A DNA stretch of 64,000 nt from Congeria kusceri (Eukaryota; Mollusca; Bivalvia; Myida; Dreissenidae), in NCBI GenBank assembly GCA_027627225.1, contig CM051029.1, positions 15,707,956 to 15,771,955 on the forward strand, given 5' to 3'. Numbering within the stretch: position 1 is the first letter of the stretch; each line of letters opens with the position of its first letter. The translations under genes and the position numbers were made by a program. Positions 15,201 to 30,200 of this stretch are shown here, piece after piece. Under the pieces are notes generated by a model. That model did no database searches and had not been told where the DNA came from. It saw nothing but the letters and a program-made list of their open reading frames with translations.

Positions 15201-18200
15201 GATTTTATGTACAAATGTTAACTCAACTGATATGCCGCAATTTCATCTACCGATATATTACTGCTAGTTGATAAAAACTCATGAAATGAAATTGTTCAAC
15301 TGAATGTCAGCTATATTTACGTTCGCTGGGTCATACCTCTGATTTCAGTGTCGTTAAACCACGCTCTGACCTCGTATGACCCTGTCACCTCGGGTGTAAA
15401 CATAATTTGACGGACCTGAGCGTCAGACGAGTCCTGTGACGTGTCATGAGCGATGATGTCATCGTTACAGGTCACAGTGACCTTGACCTCACCTTCACCC
15501 GCAGCCTTGTAGTTGACTGAGACGAAGACGTGTTAGTGGAGTTAGTAAACAGTTACATAAGAAAATGTCAAAGTTATAAATTGTGTAGAGGTAAGGCCAA
15601 CAAAAAATAATTGTGTGTTTAGGGAAATGGTCTCCAAAAAGTTCAGTTGGGTAGGGATTGATTTTTTACCAAACTTTTGTTTAAGTCTAACCATAAAAGC
15701 GAAACAAAAGGCAAACACTTAACCGGCAATACTGTTCATTCCTAATATACGGCCGAAGCATATAAGCACCTTTTTGACACAGATTATCTAGTTAATCACG
15801 ATTAACTCCCTTGAAAAAGAAAAATCTGACGAATTCAGATTTCACGGGAAACGATCGTCTCTAAAACTTTAGGGTGGGGGAGTTTTCGCTAGGTAGGGGC
15901 AGGTTGCCTGAGACACAGAATTATTTTTTCTTGGCCTAAATATAGAGAGGATTGTGGTAAGTGTGATGAATTAGTAAACAGTAAAATGGGAAAATGGGAA
16001 AGCTGTGAATTATGTAGAGGTATATTGAGACTTGAGTGTGAAACTATTGTTTCTGACAGTGCGAAAACATTGACCTGATCCTAACCTTTATGCAAGAATG
16101 TTCATGAGCTGAATACGAAGTCAAAATTATGTTCTGAAGTCTGTTCGTGTATATTCGAAGTTGTTCGTACAACGGGATAAGTCATTTTGTGGGCCGTCTA
16201 TAAAACCTTTTGTACATTATTTGAAGTTTGAAATATATATATACTGCATTCAACAATTGACAAAGACAAAATCACGTGGTCAGTATCTGACCACTTGTAA
16301 GTAATTTTGCATAGTAAACCCAGGTTGGTTTGTTTATAATTACCTGTTTTCTCCATTTGTTGAACCAAATTGTCTTTATTCAATCTTGACACCACACTAG
16401 TAAAGGTTTATTAAACGACCCTCGATATTGAAATACTTCACTGACCACAATGACAGAATTTCTCCATGCAAAAATCATGCATGGGAACCACATTCCTTTT
16501 ACGGAAATCAATTATTACTACATCGGATCAATAGTGGGCCACGAGAACATTCGTTGATATGTTTACGGAACGGGCCGACTCTAAAAATAGATAATTGATT
16601 AACAGGAAAATTTACTTAAATAGAGGTCAGCAGGATCAGGTCAATGTTTTCGCACTACACAACAGTTTCATGCTCAACCCTCGAAATATAGAGAAGGTAG
16701 TAATAAATGTGAGAAAAGTATTAATCATAAAGGCTGTTATTTGTATTTACTTTTTGCTTTTTTATATTCAATAAAATAGCCTAAAAGCGGAAAATGTCAT
16801 CCTGGATTGCAGTCTGCACAGGCTGATCCAGGATGACACTTTACGCAGATGCATTAAGCCCGATTTCCCATGACACGCCTCGTATATTTTCCAATTCTCT
16901 TCAGTACATTAAGCAATGGTAACAGCGATGTAAAAAACAACACTGCATTGTGAAGAGTATGAGTAAGTTTAGTAGTAATATTAGTGGTAATGTTAAAGTG
17001 TGTTTCATTATTAAAAATGTTAGTTTTAAGGTCATTATGGTGCAGTGGATATGATGTCCGCCTTTCGACCGGGACGTCCCGGGTTCGATCCCCACTCAGG
17101 GAGTGTTCTCAAGATCTTTCCAACGACACCAAGTACTGGTTCTTCCCAGGAAACAGACTTGAGAGTGTTTATATAAGCTGAAGGCTTTCGATGCTATCGA
17201 GCTTAAATAAATAGATTTAAAATAAAGTAAAATGTTAGTGATACTGTAATTGTGGGAAGGTTAACAACACAGAATATGTTGTAGTCGGCATCTGCATTCT
17301 CAAGGTATCTCTATTTCGGCGGTAACTGTTTATCTTTTGAATTTAAAGATTTATAGTCAACATCACACATAAAATTTTGGTTTTCTTTCAGAAAATAATA
17401 TGTTATAAATGATTTCATTTGGCAGCCAACCGTAGACATTAGAGGATCTATGTTTACACTTTTGTCTGCTTCAGTTAATATGAAGAAAAACACAAATTTT
17501 TGTTTTGCAATATTTATAAAAGGTAACAATCCCACCATGTTTCGTTTATTTGTGTTTGTTTGTACACTAACATCGAATTTATTTCAAAACAAAAGATTTA
17601 CCGCGAGATTACCGATGACGTAATTTTGTCAAGATTGCTGCATGACGCATTGAAAAACATCAATACTTGTAATTTAATAACGAATAATTTACTTGTAAAC
17701 ACATTTTTTAGTTGTTACTTTAGTGAAAAGGTTGATATAATGGGACATTTTAGAAAGAAAATGTTTGGTTTGTTGTTTTTGGTAAAAATATTTGTTTAAC
17801 GGTTAAGTACCGCGAGAATACAGATGAACAGGCTACTATTGTTTAGATAATAAAATATAAGAATAGAATATGAACACTTTTCATTAGAAACAGTTAGTAC
17901 CAAATGACTCCACATAAAATGTTAAGACTAAAAACTTCAACACATGTTATGTTTTGCATATGAAAATAACAAATAAGCAAAGGGCAGTAACTCTGGAAAT
18001 ATTGAAGACAGAGTCATGGTTCTTTTGCACTGCACATTCTCTCAATGTTGTCTATTATATGTTTGAAGATTCAACTGAATGCCTCAGTTTTCAATGGAAT
18101 AATGATCCATACTCAAAACTATATACAGGACAAAAACCTCCACATTGACGATAGAGTTATGATTCTTACACACAGAACTCTTTTTGGTATATTTGTGTAT

Positions 18201-21200
18201 GAAATTTCATTTCAGTTACACTTTTCAAGTTACACTATATGATAAGTGTTGACATGAAACAATAAAATTAATATTTTGATTGTCATTTTTTTCTAAAACT
18301 ATGCTTTTGATGATAAAATATTTAAATACATCATGTACTGGTACCAGAAAGCAGATATAAAATTTCACCCCGACGCTTCTTGCAGGGTAAGGACACTAAC
18401 ATTTGTTTGTTTGTTTGAAATTGTCGCCGTTTTTAAGAGTATTTCAGTCATATTACAGCGGTCAGTTAACCTACTCACACTTTTCCTGAGCAAGCTTAGC
18501 TGATCCAAGCAGTTTACCAGTACTTACTGCACATACCTATGCCAGTAACTGACAACTGCCCTACTTGAATCAGAGGTAGGGGGAGAATGGCCATATAAAT
18601 AATTTCATGTCCAATCCCCAAAAAAGTTATGTGGCAGGGCTGGGGTTCGAACTCACGATCTCCGGACTGACAGTCCAGCTCCTTACCAACTTAGTTAACA
18701 TTAAAACTCATTAAAACTTATTAAAACTGATTAAAACTGATTAAAGCTCATTAAAACTGATTAAAACTGATTAAAGCTCATTAAAACTGATTAAAACTCA
18801 TTAAACTATTAAAACTGATTAAAACTGATTAAAATTCATTAAAACTCATTAAAACTCATCCCCAGCTCTTATCAAGGACTAATTTCCATTCATCGCTCAT
18901 CACAAACACATCACCACTTTACCACGTGGTCTTTTCTGTCCCAAAGGGTTAACCTTTAAACCTGATATTCGAGTACAATGATAAGATAAAAGTATTAGTT
19001 TGATTTGCATATCATTAGTTTAATTTTAACTTATTTATGTTAGCTCGATCGCATCAACTGCCTGAGGCTTATTGAGACATTCTCGAGTCTGTTTCCTGGG
19101 TAGAACAAATACTTGGTGTCTTTTTTTGAGAAAGATCATCTGAACACTCCTCGAGTAGGGATCAAACTCACGACCTCCCGGTTGCAAGGCGACACCATAT
19201 CCATTACACCACTGCGACCTCCTACAATTTGCATATGACTGACATTTGTGGAATTGTCAGACTCTATACCTTTGAACATAAGCAGGTCCCCCACATATCC
19301 CTCCTCGGTCCCTGACAGCCACGCCTTCTGGGGGTCATTCACGCGCAAGTGGAGGGGGCTTCCCTGGACCTCTTCCTCTCCGAAATATACGCGCAAAACC
19401 CAGACACCTAGAAATATATGGTCCTCAACTAGTAATAATTAAAACAAAAATATGATGAGGGCTGAGCATGAAACTGTTGTATCTGCTTCACATTTCTACA
19501 TTAGATACAACAGTTTAACACTCAACCATCCAAGAGATGTTTGTTAAACAACAGACCGATCCGGGATTTGCCACGAATAGTTTAAACTCCTCCCCAGCTA
19601 TTTTAAAAGGATTAATTTCCATTCATAGAAAATCACAAACATTACCACGTGCTAGTTTTAATATCACAAACATTACCAAGTGCTCATTTGAATATCACAA
19701 ACATTATGCACATGCTCTTTTGTATGAAATAGGTTAACCGCTAAACACGTGATATCCAAGTACGATGATTGGGTAACATTGCAGATTAATTTGAATATGA
19801 TTGACATTTGTGAAAGCATCTATTTTGCCCCCTACAGGTGGAAAGCAATCTTTAGAATATCTAGTTTGGAGCAGATCGGAAACTGTTGGACATAGCGTGT
19901 GGAAACAGCTCAAGTGGCCACTTTTAGATAAAATCATGGGTCATTTCACTGCAATTCCTTTGCCAATTGATTGATTATTAAACTTGGCTGAGATATTATG
20001 CCCACAAACATTTTCATAAAGTTAAGTGAAGATCGAGTAAAAACTGTTGGACTTAAAGCGTGAAACGGCTTAAAAGGCCAATTTGAGATCACTGAAGTGC
20101 CATAACTCCTCAGTTCCTGGTGTGATTTGAATGATTATCACACTTCAACAAGATATTATGCCCACAAACATTTTCATTAAGTCTGTTGAAGATCACATGA
20201 AAACTTAGAGCGCGGAAACTAACGTGGTCTACTGACCGACAGACAGACTGATCAACTGACCAACATTAGCAAACCAATATACCACACTATCTTTGATAGG
20301 GGGCATCATTACTTGCATAGGAGACACCGACAACTTACAATGTTAACCCTGATTTCTTTTTAAAATCATGTAGCTTTATATAAATCCATATTTTGATCCA
20401 TTTGAGTTCATCAATAATGAAATAGTAAAACAAGAGCTATCTCAGGACAGCGCGCTCAACTATTCAACCGCTTTGTCAGAGTTATTGGCCTTTATCACTA
20501 CAAAAAAGGGGCATAATTCTCCTAAAATGCTGGTCACAGTTAGGTGCCTTGGCCAGTGACCTTATATAATGACTTATATAATATGGACTTGTTGCACGCA
20601 AACCTTAACCAGAGCATTACGCCAACGCCGACAAATGGGTAAATAGTATAGCTCAAACTGTTAACACTTTTTTTTTTATAAACCACCTGTCACTTAAATA
20701 GCTTTAAATACACCCTAAATCAAGTAAATCAAGTCTACACAAGTCGTTAGTGTAAATGACTTATGATTTGGATGTAGTGTATTCGATAACCAGTTCACTT
20801 AATTATTTTTTTAAGCTTTTCCTCATATAATCTTTGTTTTGGTTAGTCCTGATGCTGTAATTTGTGCACATATGATATTTCTTGTCATTTTTCAAATCAT
20901 GTTTGGTCAATTTGAAGAGGAGATGTTTGAAGTAAATTGTTGCTAACGGCAGCAGATGATGACTACAACTATTATGACAAGAACGACCGGCAACCACTGA
21001 CCACAAAATCTCACCCTTACAACCACTGACCACAAAATCTCACCCATACAACCACTGACCACACAATGTCACCTTTACAACCACTGACTACAAAATCTCA
21101 CCCTTACAACCACTGACCACAAAATCTCACCTTTACAACCACTGATCACAAAATCTCACCCTTACAACCACTGACCACAAAATCTCACCTTTACAACCAC

Positions 21201-24200
21201 TGACCACAAAATCTCACCCTTAACATCCTATTCTACATGGCTCCCTTCTCGAAAAAGTGTATTTAATACGCATCAAATGCGTATTTAACGCTGCCGTATT
21301 GGCACCGTATTTTTTCTGCGTTTAATACGCATTTGCTACACTTGAAAATGCAGAAAAATACACCTATTACAGAAAAAAGGGTATTTTTTCTGCATTTTTC
21401 CTGCATTAACACACTTAAGTGCATTTAAAGTGTATTTTTCTCCTTGAAAAATGCACTTTTTCTTCAGTGCATTTAAAGTGTATTTTAAGTGTGTTTTCTA
21501 GTACATTAATAAACTTTTTTGTAAAAAATGCAGAAGAAGTACAGAAACAATACACTTAGTGTACTAAAAGTGTATTTAATGTGCATTTAACGCAGAAAAA
21601 ATATGGTGCCAATACCGCAGCTTTTATTAGGATTATTCGAGAAGGGCTGGAACATTCTAACCATGAGGGAAACAGGGTATCATCTCATCTACTTGTCATT
21701 GGGTGAGAAAATTGTGCAGCCAGTTCAGGACTTGCACCCGGGACCTCTCGATTACAGGGTGAGCTAACCGGGTTGTCACACAACCTTTCCGCTTTAGTAC
21801 CCAAATTCATGCCGTGACATTTTGTCAACAATCATGATGATCAGAGCCATGACATGATGATGACGAATGAATATATTCATTTACGAAAATGTGAACATGT
21901 AACAAACTTGAATATATTCATTGACCAAAATGTGAACATGTAACAAGCTTGAATATATTCATTTACGAAAATGTGAACATGTTACAAGCTTGAGTATATT
22001 AATTGAAGAAAATTTGAACTTGTAACAATCTTGAATATATTCACTGACGAAAATGTGAACATGTAACAAGCTTGAATATATTCACTGACGAAAATGTGAA
22101 CATGTAACAAGCTTGAATATATTCATTGACGAAAATGTGAACATGTAACAAACTTGAATATAATTATTGACGAAAATGAGAACATGTTACAAGCTTGAGT
22201 ATATTAATTGAAGAAAATTTGAACTTGTAACAATCTTGAATATATTCATTGACAAAAATGTGAACATGTAACAAGCTTGAATATATTCATTGACGACAAT
22301 GTGAATATGTAACAAGCTTAAATATATTCATTGACGAAAATGTGAACATGTAACAAACATGAATATATTAATTGACGAAAATGTGAACATGTAACAAACT
22401 TGAATATATCAATTGATGCAAATGTGAACATGTAACAACTTGAATATATTCACTGACGAAAATGTGAACATGTAACAAGCTTGAATATATTCATTGACGA
22501 ATATGTGAATATGTAAAAAACTTGAATATATCAATTGACGAAAATGTGAACATGTAACAAACTTGAATATATTCACAAACGAAAATGTGAACATGTAACA
22601 AACTTGAATGTATTCATTGACGAAAATGTGAACATGTAACAAGCTATGTTGGTCATTACAATTCGGTGATTCAATGTGTTTAAAACAGAAATAATGAAAC
22701 AAACTTTTTTATCAACCAAAAACTGTTTTTATTTCAAATTATTTTATTTGTATATGATAGCATGCATACACAGCTTTAGAGGTACTTAATAATTATCAAA
22801 TTAATCTATAGTTTAAATGGCAATAACATGATCAGGGGTCGTATACCAGAAACATCTTAAGTGAAATCTTATCCTTAGCCTTAAAATCATCATTTTTCTT
22901 CAACATTTAGTTCCATGAATACATGAAATTCTGCTAAATGTTCACTAATTATCAATTTATAATTAACTACTATTTATTTAACCGTAATTGGAATCATTAA
23001 TTTATATATAGTTTTTAAAATATTGCCTTACAAAACTTGGAACTTAAGTGAAAATATTTTAAGATAAACTTATTGATAAGATGTTTCTGGAATATGGCCC
23101 CAGACAAGTTTTTGACGCACAATAAAACCTTTCTATTAATAAGCAGCTACTACTCATCTATTCAGACATGAATAATTAATTAATCAGTGACTTTTATGCA
23201 CCTACCGGTATCAATATTTATCCTCAGGGTGGGAGCGGCGGGCTGACCTAGGGGAATTTAACTACACCAAAACCCCGCTTTACGACCACCTCGATTTTAC
23301 GACCACTCTGCTAATGCGGACTCTTTTTAAAAGACCCGACTGTTTCCTATATATTTCAATGGTCGCAAACTCCGATTATAAAGGCACCCCGCTATTCCGT
23401 ATTACGACCACTAATCCCAGACCGAAAGTACCAAATAACGCTTAAAATAACCCCGTTATTGCGACCAGTGTCATTTGGCCATTGACACTTTATATCATCA
23501 ATTACCAACATATGTCGTGGAGATAACAAACTGCTAAAGCGGTTTAAAAGGAGTGTGTGAACAACAATGGTACACATGTTTTGATAAGGGATTAGCACAT
23601 CGACTGTGTATCAGATTACGTTAATTGACACTAGCTGACAGTCAGCGGGTAACACTGATGAATGCTGAACCTTAAATGGGCTTAGTTAATCAATTTGTAA
23701 TTATTTTCCGACTTAATGTAAAGTTCATATTCATAACTATAAGTTACATAATATGTATTCAATACAATTTATTTATTAAAAACAAATCAGAATTTTCGTT
23801 ATCTGATCGGTATACATTATTGTCATTTAAACTTAAAATTACACAGACGTAATTACATGTACCTCAATAATATGACCACCCCGTACACAGACGTAATTAC
23901 ATGTACCTCAATAATATGACCACCCCGTACACAGACGTATGCATGTACCTCAATAATATGACCATCCCGTACACAGACGTATGCATGTACCTCAATAATA
24001 TGACCACCCCGTACACAGACGTATGCATGTACCTCAATAATATGACCACCCCGTACACAGACGTATGCATGTACCTCAATAATATGACCACCCCGTACAC
24101 AGACGTATGCATGTACCTCAATAATATGACCACCCCGCTATTAAGACAACTGTTACTACGATCCCTTGTGCTCATATTAGCGGATTTTTACTGTAATTTT

Positions 24201-27200
24201 ATTTTGTGGGGTTTAAATCCCCACCCTAGAGCATTTTTGTCTAAATCCCCTATGCGGTAGGCACTTTAGGTGTATCAAATGGCCCAGGGGCCAAAATTAC
24301 CGGGATCTAAAATCCGACCAAGTCTATTTCCCCTTTACTGTGGAATCATTTGACGTGTCAAATGCCCACCTGTTAGGAATCACTTTCAGTCTAAAGTCTA
24401 GTATAGGCCCGCCTCTCCACCCCGCTGGGGAAAAATATTGACAGGTGCATTGGCAATGATTATTCAACATTCTAGTTTTTGCTGATATTCATCATGATAT
24501 GACACAGTACACTCACCCACTTCCTTGGGCTGTATGACTGCCGTGACAAGATTGCCGTCCTTCACACTGGTCAGATACCTCTGGTCGCCCGTGGGGGATA
24601 TACACTCTATCAGCACCTCACCGCGCCCACTGCCAGAAATGTCCACCTACAATCAACAGAACAATACCCGAACGTTTACAAACACCAAATAAACTCCTAG
24701 CATTCCAAGATTTACTTTAAGATAAAACATTTTCCTATTCCAAAGTAAGAGTGGTGGCCTGTACAACTACACTTTATTGGAGTTATTGAGGACCCACAAC
24801 ATTAATTGATACAAAAAAGTAATAAATGAGGCGTGTCATGGGGAAACCCGGACTTAATGCATGTGCGTAAAGTGTCGTCCTGGATTAGCCTGTGCAGTCC
24901 ACACAGGCTAATCCAGGACGGCTCTTTCCGCTTTTATGGTATTTTCTGTTTCAATGAAGTCTGTTCTAAACATAAATCCACTGTAGGCGGAAAGTGCTGT
25001 CCTGGATTAGCCTGTGTTGACTGCACAGGCTAATCAAGAACGACACTTTACGCAAATGCATTAAGCCCGGTTTTCCAACGACACGCCTCAAATAGATCTA
25101 ACATTCTTGATTTGCTACAAGAGCACAACCTGTTAGTGAGAAGTTAATTATCTATGATGTCAGCTAAACGTGTCCATCTTCTTTTAGCAACTAATAAATA
25201 TGTGTAGCCTGCACAAAGTCTACCTTAATTCTACGTGCATATAAAGCTGCTATCTTTCTTTTGTGTAATTAAAGCCAAATCGCAATTTTACAAACAGTAA
25301 CCATACCAACTTAAAAACGTTCACAACAAAAAGAAAAGAATTGGGTTAATTTCTCATTTTGCTTCATTATTTCTTTACTGTATATAGGTTACAATATACT
25401 AATTTCAATCAATAAATATAAATCTGTGTAAGTCATTAAGTTCCAGTCAATGGATAAATGTTCATAAAGGATTATTATAATAAAAAACACACGTATTCAA
25501 TGTATTGCCAAACAAATTAGTTAAAAAAGATCCATAAAAATATCTACATTCTATTTTGGCAATTGATACATTGTTTATGTAAACACAAAACATGAAAAAG
25601 GCTACAGATACCCTATTTTAAGTCCAATATTTCCCAAAGAAGTTTGGTGAACCATTCTTTTTATTACATGTTTTAGTGTAAGTATACATTGGTTCATGTA
25701 TGTGCGAAAATTTAAGAAATTCTGTCATTTGGAACAAAATATATTGATGCATGATAAATTATGTTTCAGAAGGCATTATTAGTACCCATTTGACCTACTT
25801 CAATGCGCAGTCAAAGTCATTATTTTAACAGTAATTGTAGGTAAAGCGTTTTTTATTACCATATATATATTGCACAAGACATGTGAAAACATATCAGTTG
25901 AAAAGAACCATAACCTTGTTTGAAAAAAGCTCTCCTATATACTTTAAACATTGATAAAACTGAAAAAAAGGGGCTTCGACATGTACCGTATTCAAAACCC
26001 AATGTTTACGGAACAAGGCTGGTGACCCCTATTTTTTAAGACTGTTTTAGTTTCAGCATACAAGGACACATGTATATGGATTTTTTAAAAATAAAATCTG
26101 TCGTTTGGAACAAAAGATACATTAATCTGCACTTGTATATTGCCAAACGAAACATTAAACAAAGATGCATTTAAAAATCTCCGTCCTTGTTTGAACATAA
26201 ATGCTTTATATAATTGAACACTGCTAGTCACACAAACTGAAAAAAAGGCTTTGATAGGTACCATATTTAAACCCCAATATTTTCGGGGCAAGGCAGGTGA
26301 CCCCTATTTTTTAAGACTGTTTTAGTTTTAGGATACATTGACACATGTTAGTGCAAATGTTTAAGAAAATCTGTCGTTGGAAAAAAATTGGAAACAATCG
26401 TTGCAAACGTCTTTAAATGCTACAAAACAAATAATAAATATCACTCAAGGAGGTTTGAAAGCAAATGCGGATTGACCATTACATGTTTGTTACACCTGTT
26501 TAAGGGTAAAGGTAATATCACACTTGATCATTATATCACTTTTTTCATATAATCTCATTTTGCATATTCATCTTTTTTGCCCGTACATAGAACAAAGAAG
26601 GAAAAAGAGTGTGACCACTAGACGTTTTTGTAGTACAAAGAATTTAGTAACATTGCAATTCACATAATCTCGATCTAACTGTATTCCATCGACTGAAAGC
26701 CATAATTTGAGGCTTTAGCATAAAAGGAATCAATGAATAATTGACCTCCTATTGCACTATAAGTTATATTATATTATAGAAATGAGCAATACTAAGAAAT
26801 TTGCATTAAATAAATAATAACTAATTATCAACAAAGTTTGAAAAAATTAAAATCCCTAGCGGGTATCAAACTCATGACCTAGTAGCCATACGAACAAATT
26901 AAAGTAGACAGGGCTTTAACAAATTGAGCTATATTCTGCTTGATAATGTATCATGTGTAATCTATGGTTATCCAAAATACTCTAAATTCTGTCGTCAAAA
27001 CGTAAACATAAAAAGGGCCAAACAAACTCAACCCTTATTATAAATTGATTTTTATCTCAAAATGCGTACACTCTTTTCCCATTATATATACTCTGTTTTT
27101 ACTGTTATTATGTGCCAGTATTAATATCTTTTTTTTTTAGAAATGCCCTCTTGGGGCCCGTTTTGATGACACAGTCCATTTAACAGTCTACATCAGATAC

Positions 27201-30200
27201 AACAGTTTCACGCTCAACCATCGAATGATTGTCTTACCTTCACCTCATACATTTCTCCCATTTTCATATTCGTTGACGACGTCAGCAGCCTAATTTTCAT
27301 GGAGTCGCCCTTTGTGATGAACTCGATGGGACATCCTTTGATTATCGTGTCCTCGTATGATACTGTCAACTATATAAATCGACAGATTTGTTAACAATTA
27401 CTCAAACTTTGTTCAAAAAAGTAATGGATATTTATGACAGTCTTGAAAACAGATTCATTTATAAGGAATATAAAGTTTATAGTTCCATACATTAAAGCCA
27501 CAGTCCATAAAAAATAATTCAATACATCTTAAATTGGGATTAGTGCTAATGAACGTTCATGACGTTTATTCGACTGGAAACTGTTTCTTATTCACTAAAG
27601 GCATTTTATAATGTCTATGTTCGAAAACACTTGGTACAAATGGAATATACACTAATGTACATGCTAATTTACTCCAGAGGAATCACCAGCAATCGCATAC
27701 AGATAACTATACGATATAAAGTTACCAAAACATTATTATTTGACCGATTTCAATGCGTTTTTTTTGTATTTTTATCGGTTAGATGTCCATTAGAAACGAT
27801 TTCTGCAAAGTTGTATTTTTTTAAAATATTTCTGAACTGCTGCTTAAACTTACCGTTTGTGTGACCAAGTAATAATATTCATAAATGCCTGTCTTAAATA
27901 AAGAGAAACTTATTAGATTACGCACCTGTATGCCAAAATATGTTGTCACCATTAAACCTCACAAAAGGTATATAAACATCAATTTATCCTATTTCTATAG
28001 TGTGAAATTATTAACCTGACACTCGTTAATCTTCATGACAAACAGTGTGTTCGGTTGTTTGCGTTGTTTTGGATGAGTTTCTGTTATTGGAATTTTTATT
28101 TTGATATAGATTTAAATACGAGGTAGCCAGAGGGGTATATCATGGTACTGTGGTATACATGCTAGCGCCGCACGCTATCAAACCAAGTTCAATTCCGTCT
28201 GACAGCGACCTTTTGTAAAATGTTAAGTTATTCTTTAATATGAGATATTAAATAAAAATGTAGAATATTTTATTGTGTTACTATCTTTGTTTTTTATTGT
28301 ACATTTACCAAGGTTTCAATTACAATCACACATTCAATGGATAAATCGTGAAAAAAAACGTGGGTACGTTTCCGTAGCATAATTTGCAAAATAAAATGTT
28401 GACGCCAAGACTCGAACTCCAAACTTCGCATCGCCAGTGTGGCATCTGTTCCACTACACAATTGGCGCTTTATGATAATGTAACCCAATATGATATCAAT
28501 TTACATTGTATTATTGCCTATGCTACGCTCGATACTTGTCGTGGTACTTATAAATAAATCCCGATTGCATATGGAATATTCATGAGTGTCAGGTTAATCA
28601 TTTCGAACTTATTATACATGTAAGTCGATAGAATATCAACCCATCGTACAAACTTGAGCTATATACTATCAATATTTTTAGATCATGTTTATCCAATCAC
28701 TATTTATAGATCCGAAGATGATCACGAGTGACAGTAACTCAAGTGCCACAAATTTGTTATTTTCGACAATTGTTGGAAAAACAAATGATTGTTGCCATGT
28801 TTTAAACATTAAATGAAATGAATCACTTGTTAAACGGCTGTTTGATCAATAAAAACTCGATTATATCAGAGACCATTCTCTTCTCGTCGAAGTGCAGTCG
28901 GGTTTTTCAAAATAATAATAGCAACGATGTCAACATTGGAAAGACGAACTTCTAAACAATTCCATTTTTATGCAGAATGTTACACTTATTCTTTCCAAAA
29001 ATGACAGAAAAATAGGATAAATAGAAGCCTCGCACTACCATGTTTCTCAGCCTCACATGATAAACCTTATCGTTATCCACACTCACATAATATTCTATAT
29101 AATTATAAGCAATACATAATTATTCCCATACGTGTCCAAAAAAAAACAACATTAACAAAAACATATAACTGCCAGTATTGTAATTGGTGAATAATTGTTA
29201 TAGTAGACAAAGTGTTGCAGCGATAATATTTTTTATTTAATGCTAAGTAGTGAAATATATAAAAATATCAGTGAGATATATCCCTATATCAATCACAGTG
29301 AGGGACTACTTTTTTGGGTCCATATTTAATACGGTAAATGAAACGGACCATCATCGATGCCAGGCTCAAAACTGTGAAATTACGTCATTATTTTGACGTC
29401 ATGACGTTAAGATTCTCGCGAAATTTTCCAATAAAATGTAAAACAAAGCTTAATAAAGCATAAAATAAAAAGAAAATGTGTTTGTTTTTGGTGTGATAAC
29501 GCGTTATATCATCACCGGAAAGGGAGATAATTTACATATTTTCACTCGCGCAAGCACTCATGAAAAATATTGTCTCCCTTTCCAGTGATGATATAACGCG
29601 TTATCACACCGAAAACAAACAAATATCTTCTATATATTATTATTATGGAATTATTAATTTTGAAATAAATTGATAGAAATGCATGTTGTGATGTTTGCTC
29701 ACTTAAAAATCCCATGTGTTCAATTTTTTCAATAATTAGTAGTAATAATTAGTAGTAGTAGTGACCAGTAGTCAAGAGTTTAGAGTAAAGTAGTTCAATC
29801 AGTGTAATTCGTTCTGTTATCACCAACTAATCCATGTTTCACTTCAAATCAGTTCGAGTTCACCATTTGCATGACATGCACATTTGAATTGACCATGGGC
29901 GATTTTCTAAAGTACAGCGAGTCATGACTTCACATCATTCGTTGTTCTTCATTACATCTATACAGATGTTTATTTTTAATTTTATATTATAAATAATCAT
30001 ATTATTTACAGCCTTTGCATGAGTTATTGTTTTCCCCACCTTCTTCGATTGAAAGTTAAGTCATACCCAAAACCCGGGCAACATAAGTATGGCAAAAAGG
30101 GCATATTGCAGCCGTATATTCAAGTCTTCCAAATATTATACGAATGATTATGTCTTCCAGTGGTAAATTACACAGAATTTTTATCATTTTAATTTTCAGA

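Noticed and set aside
21860..22648. CRISPR-like regular repeats
   Set aside because: The window is eukaryotic, units are head-to-tail with no unique spacers, and there are no cas genes. The same reasoning covers the other minisatellites.
23901..24260. 119-codon open frame with repeated 'MYLNNMTTPYTDVC'
   Set aside because: It is a product of the 42-bp tandem repeat inside a transposon.
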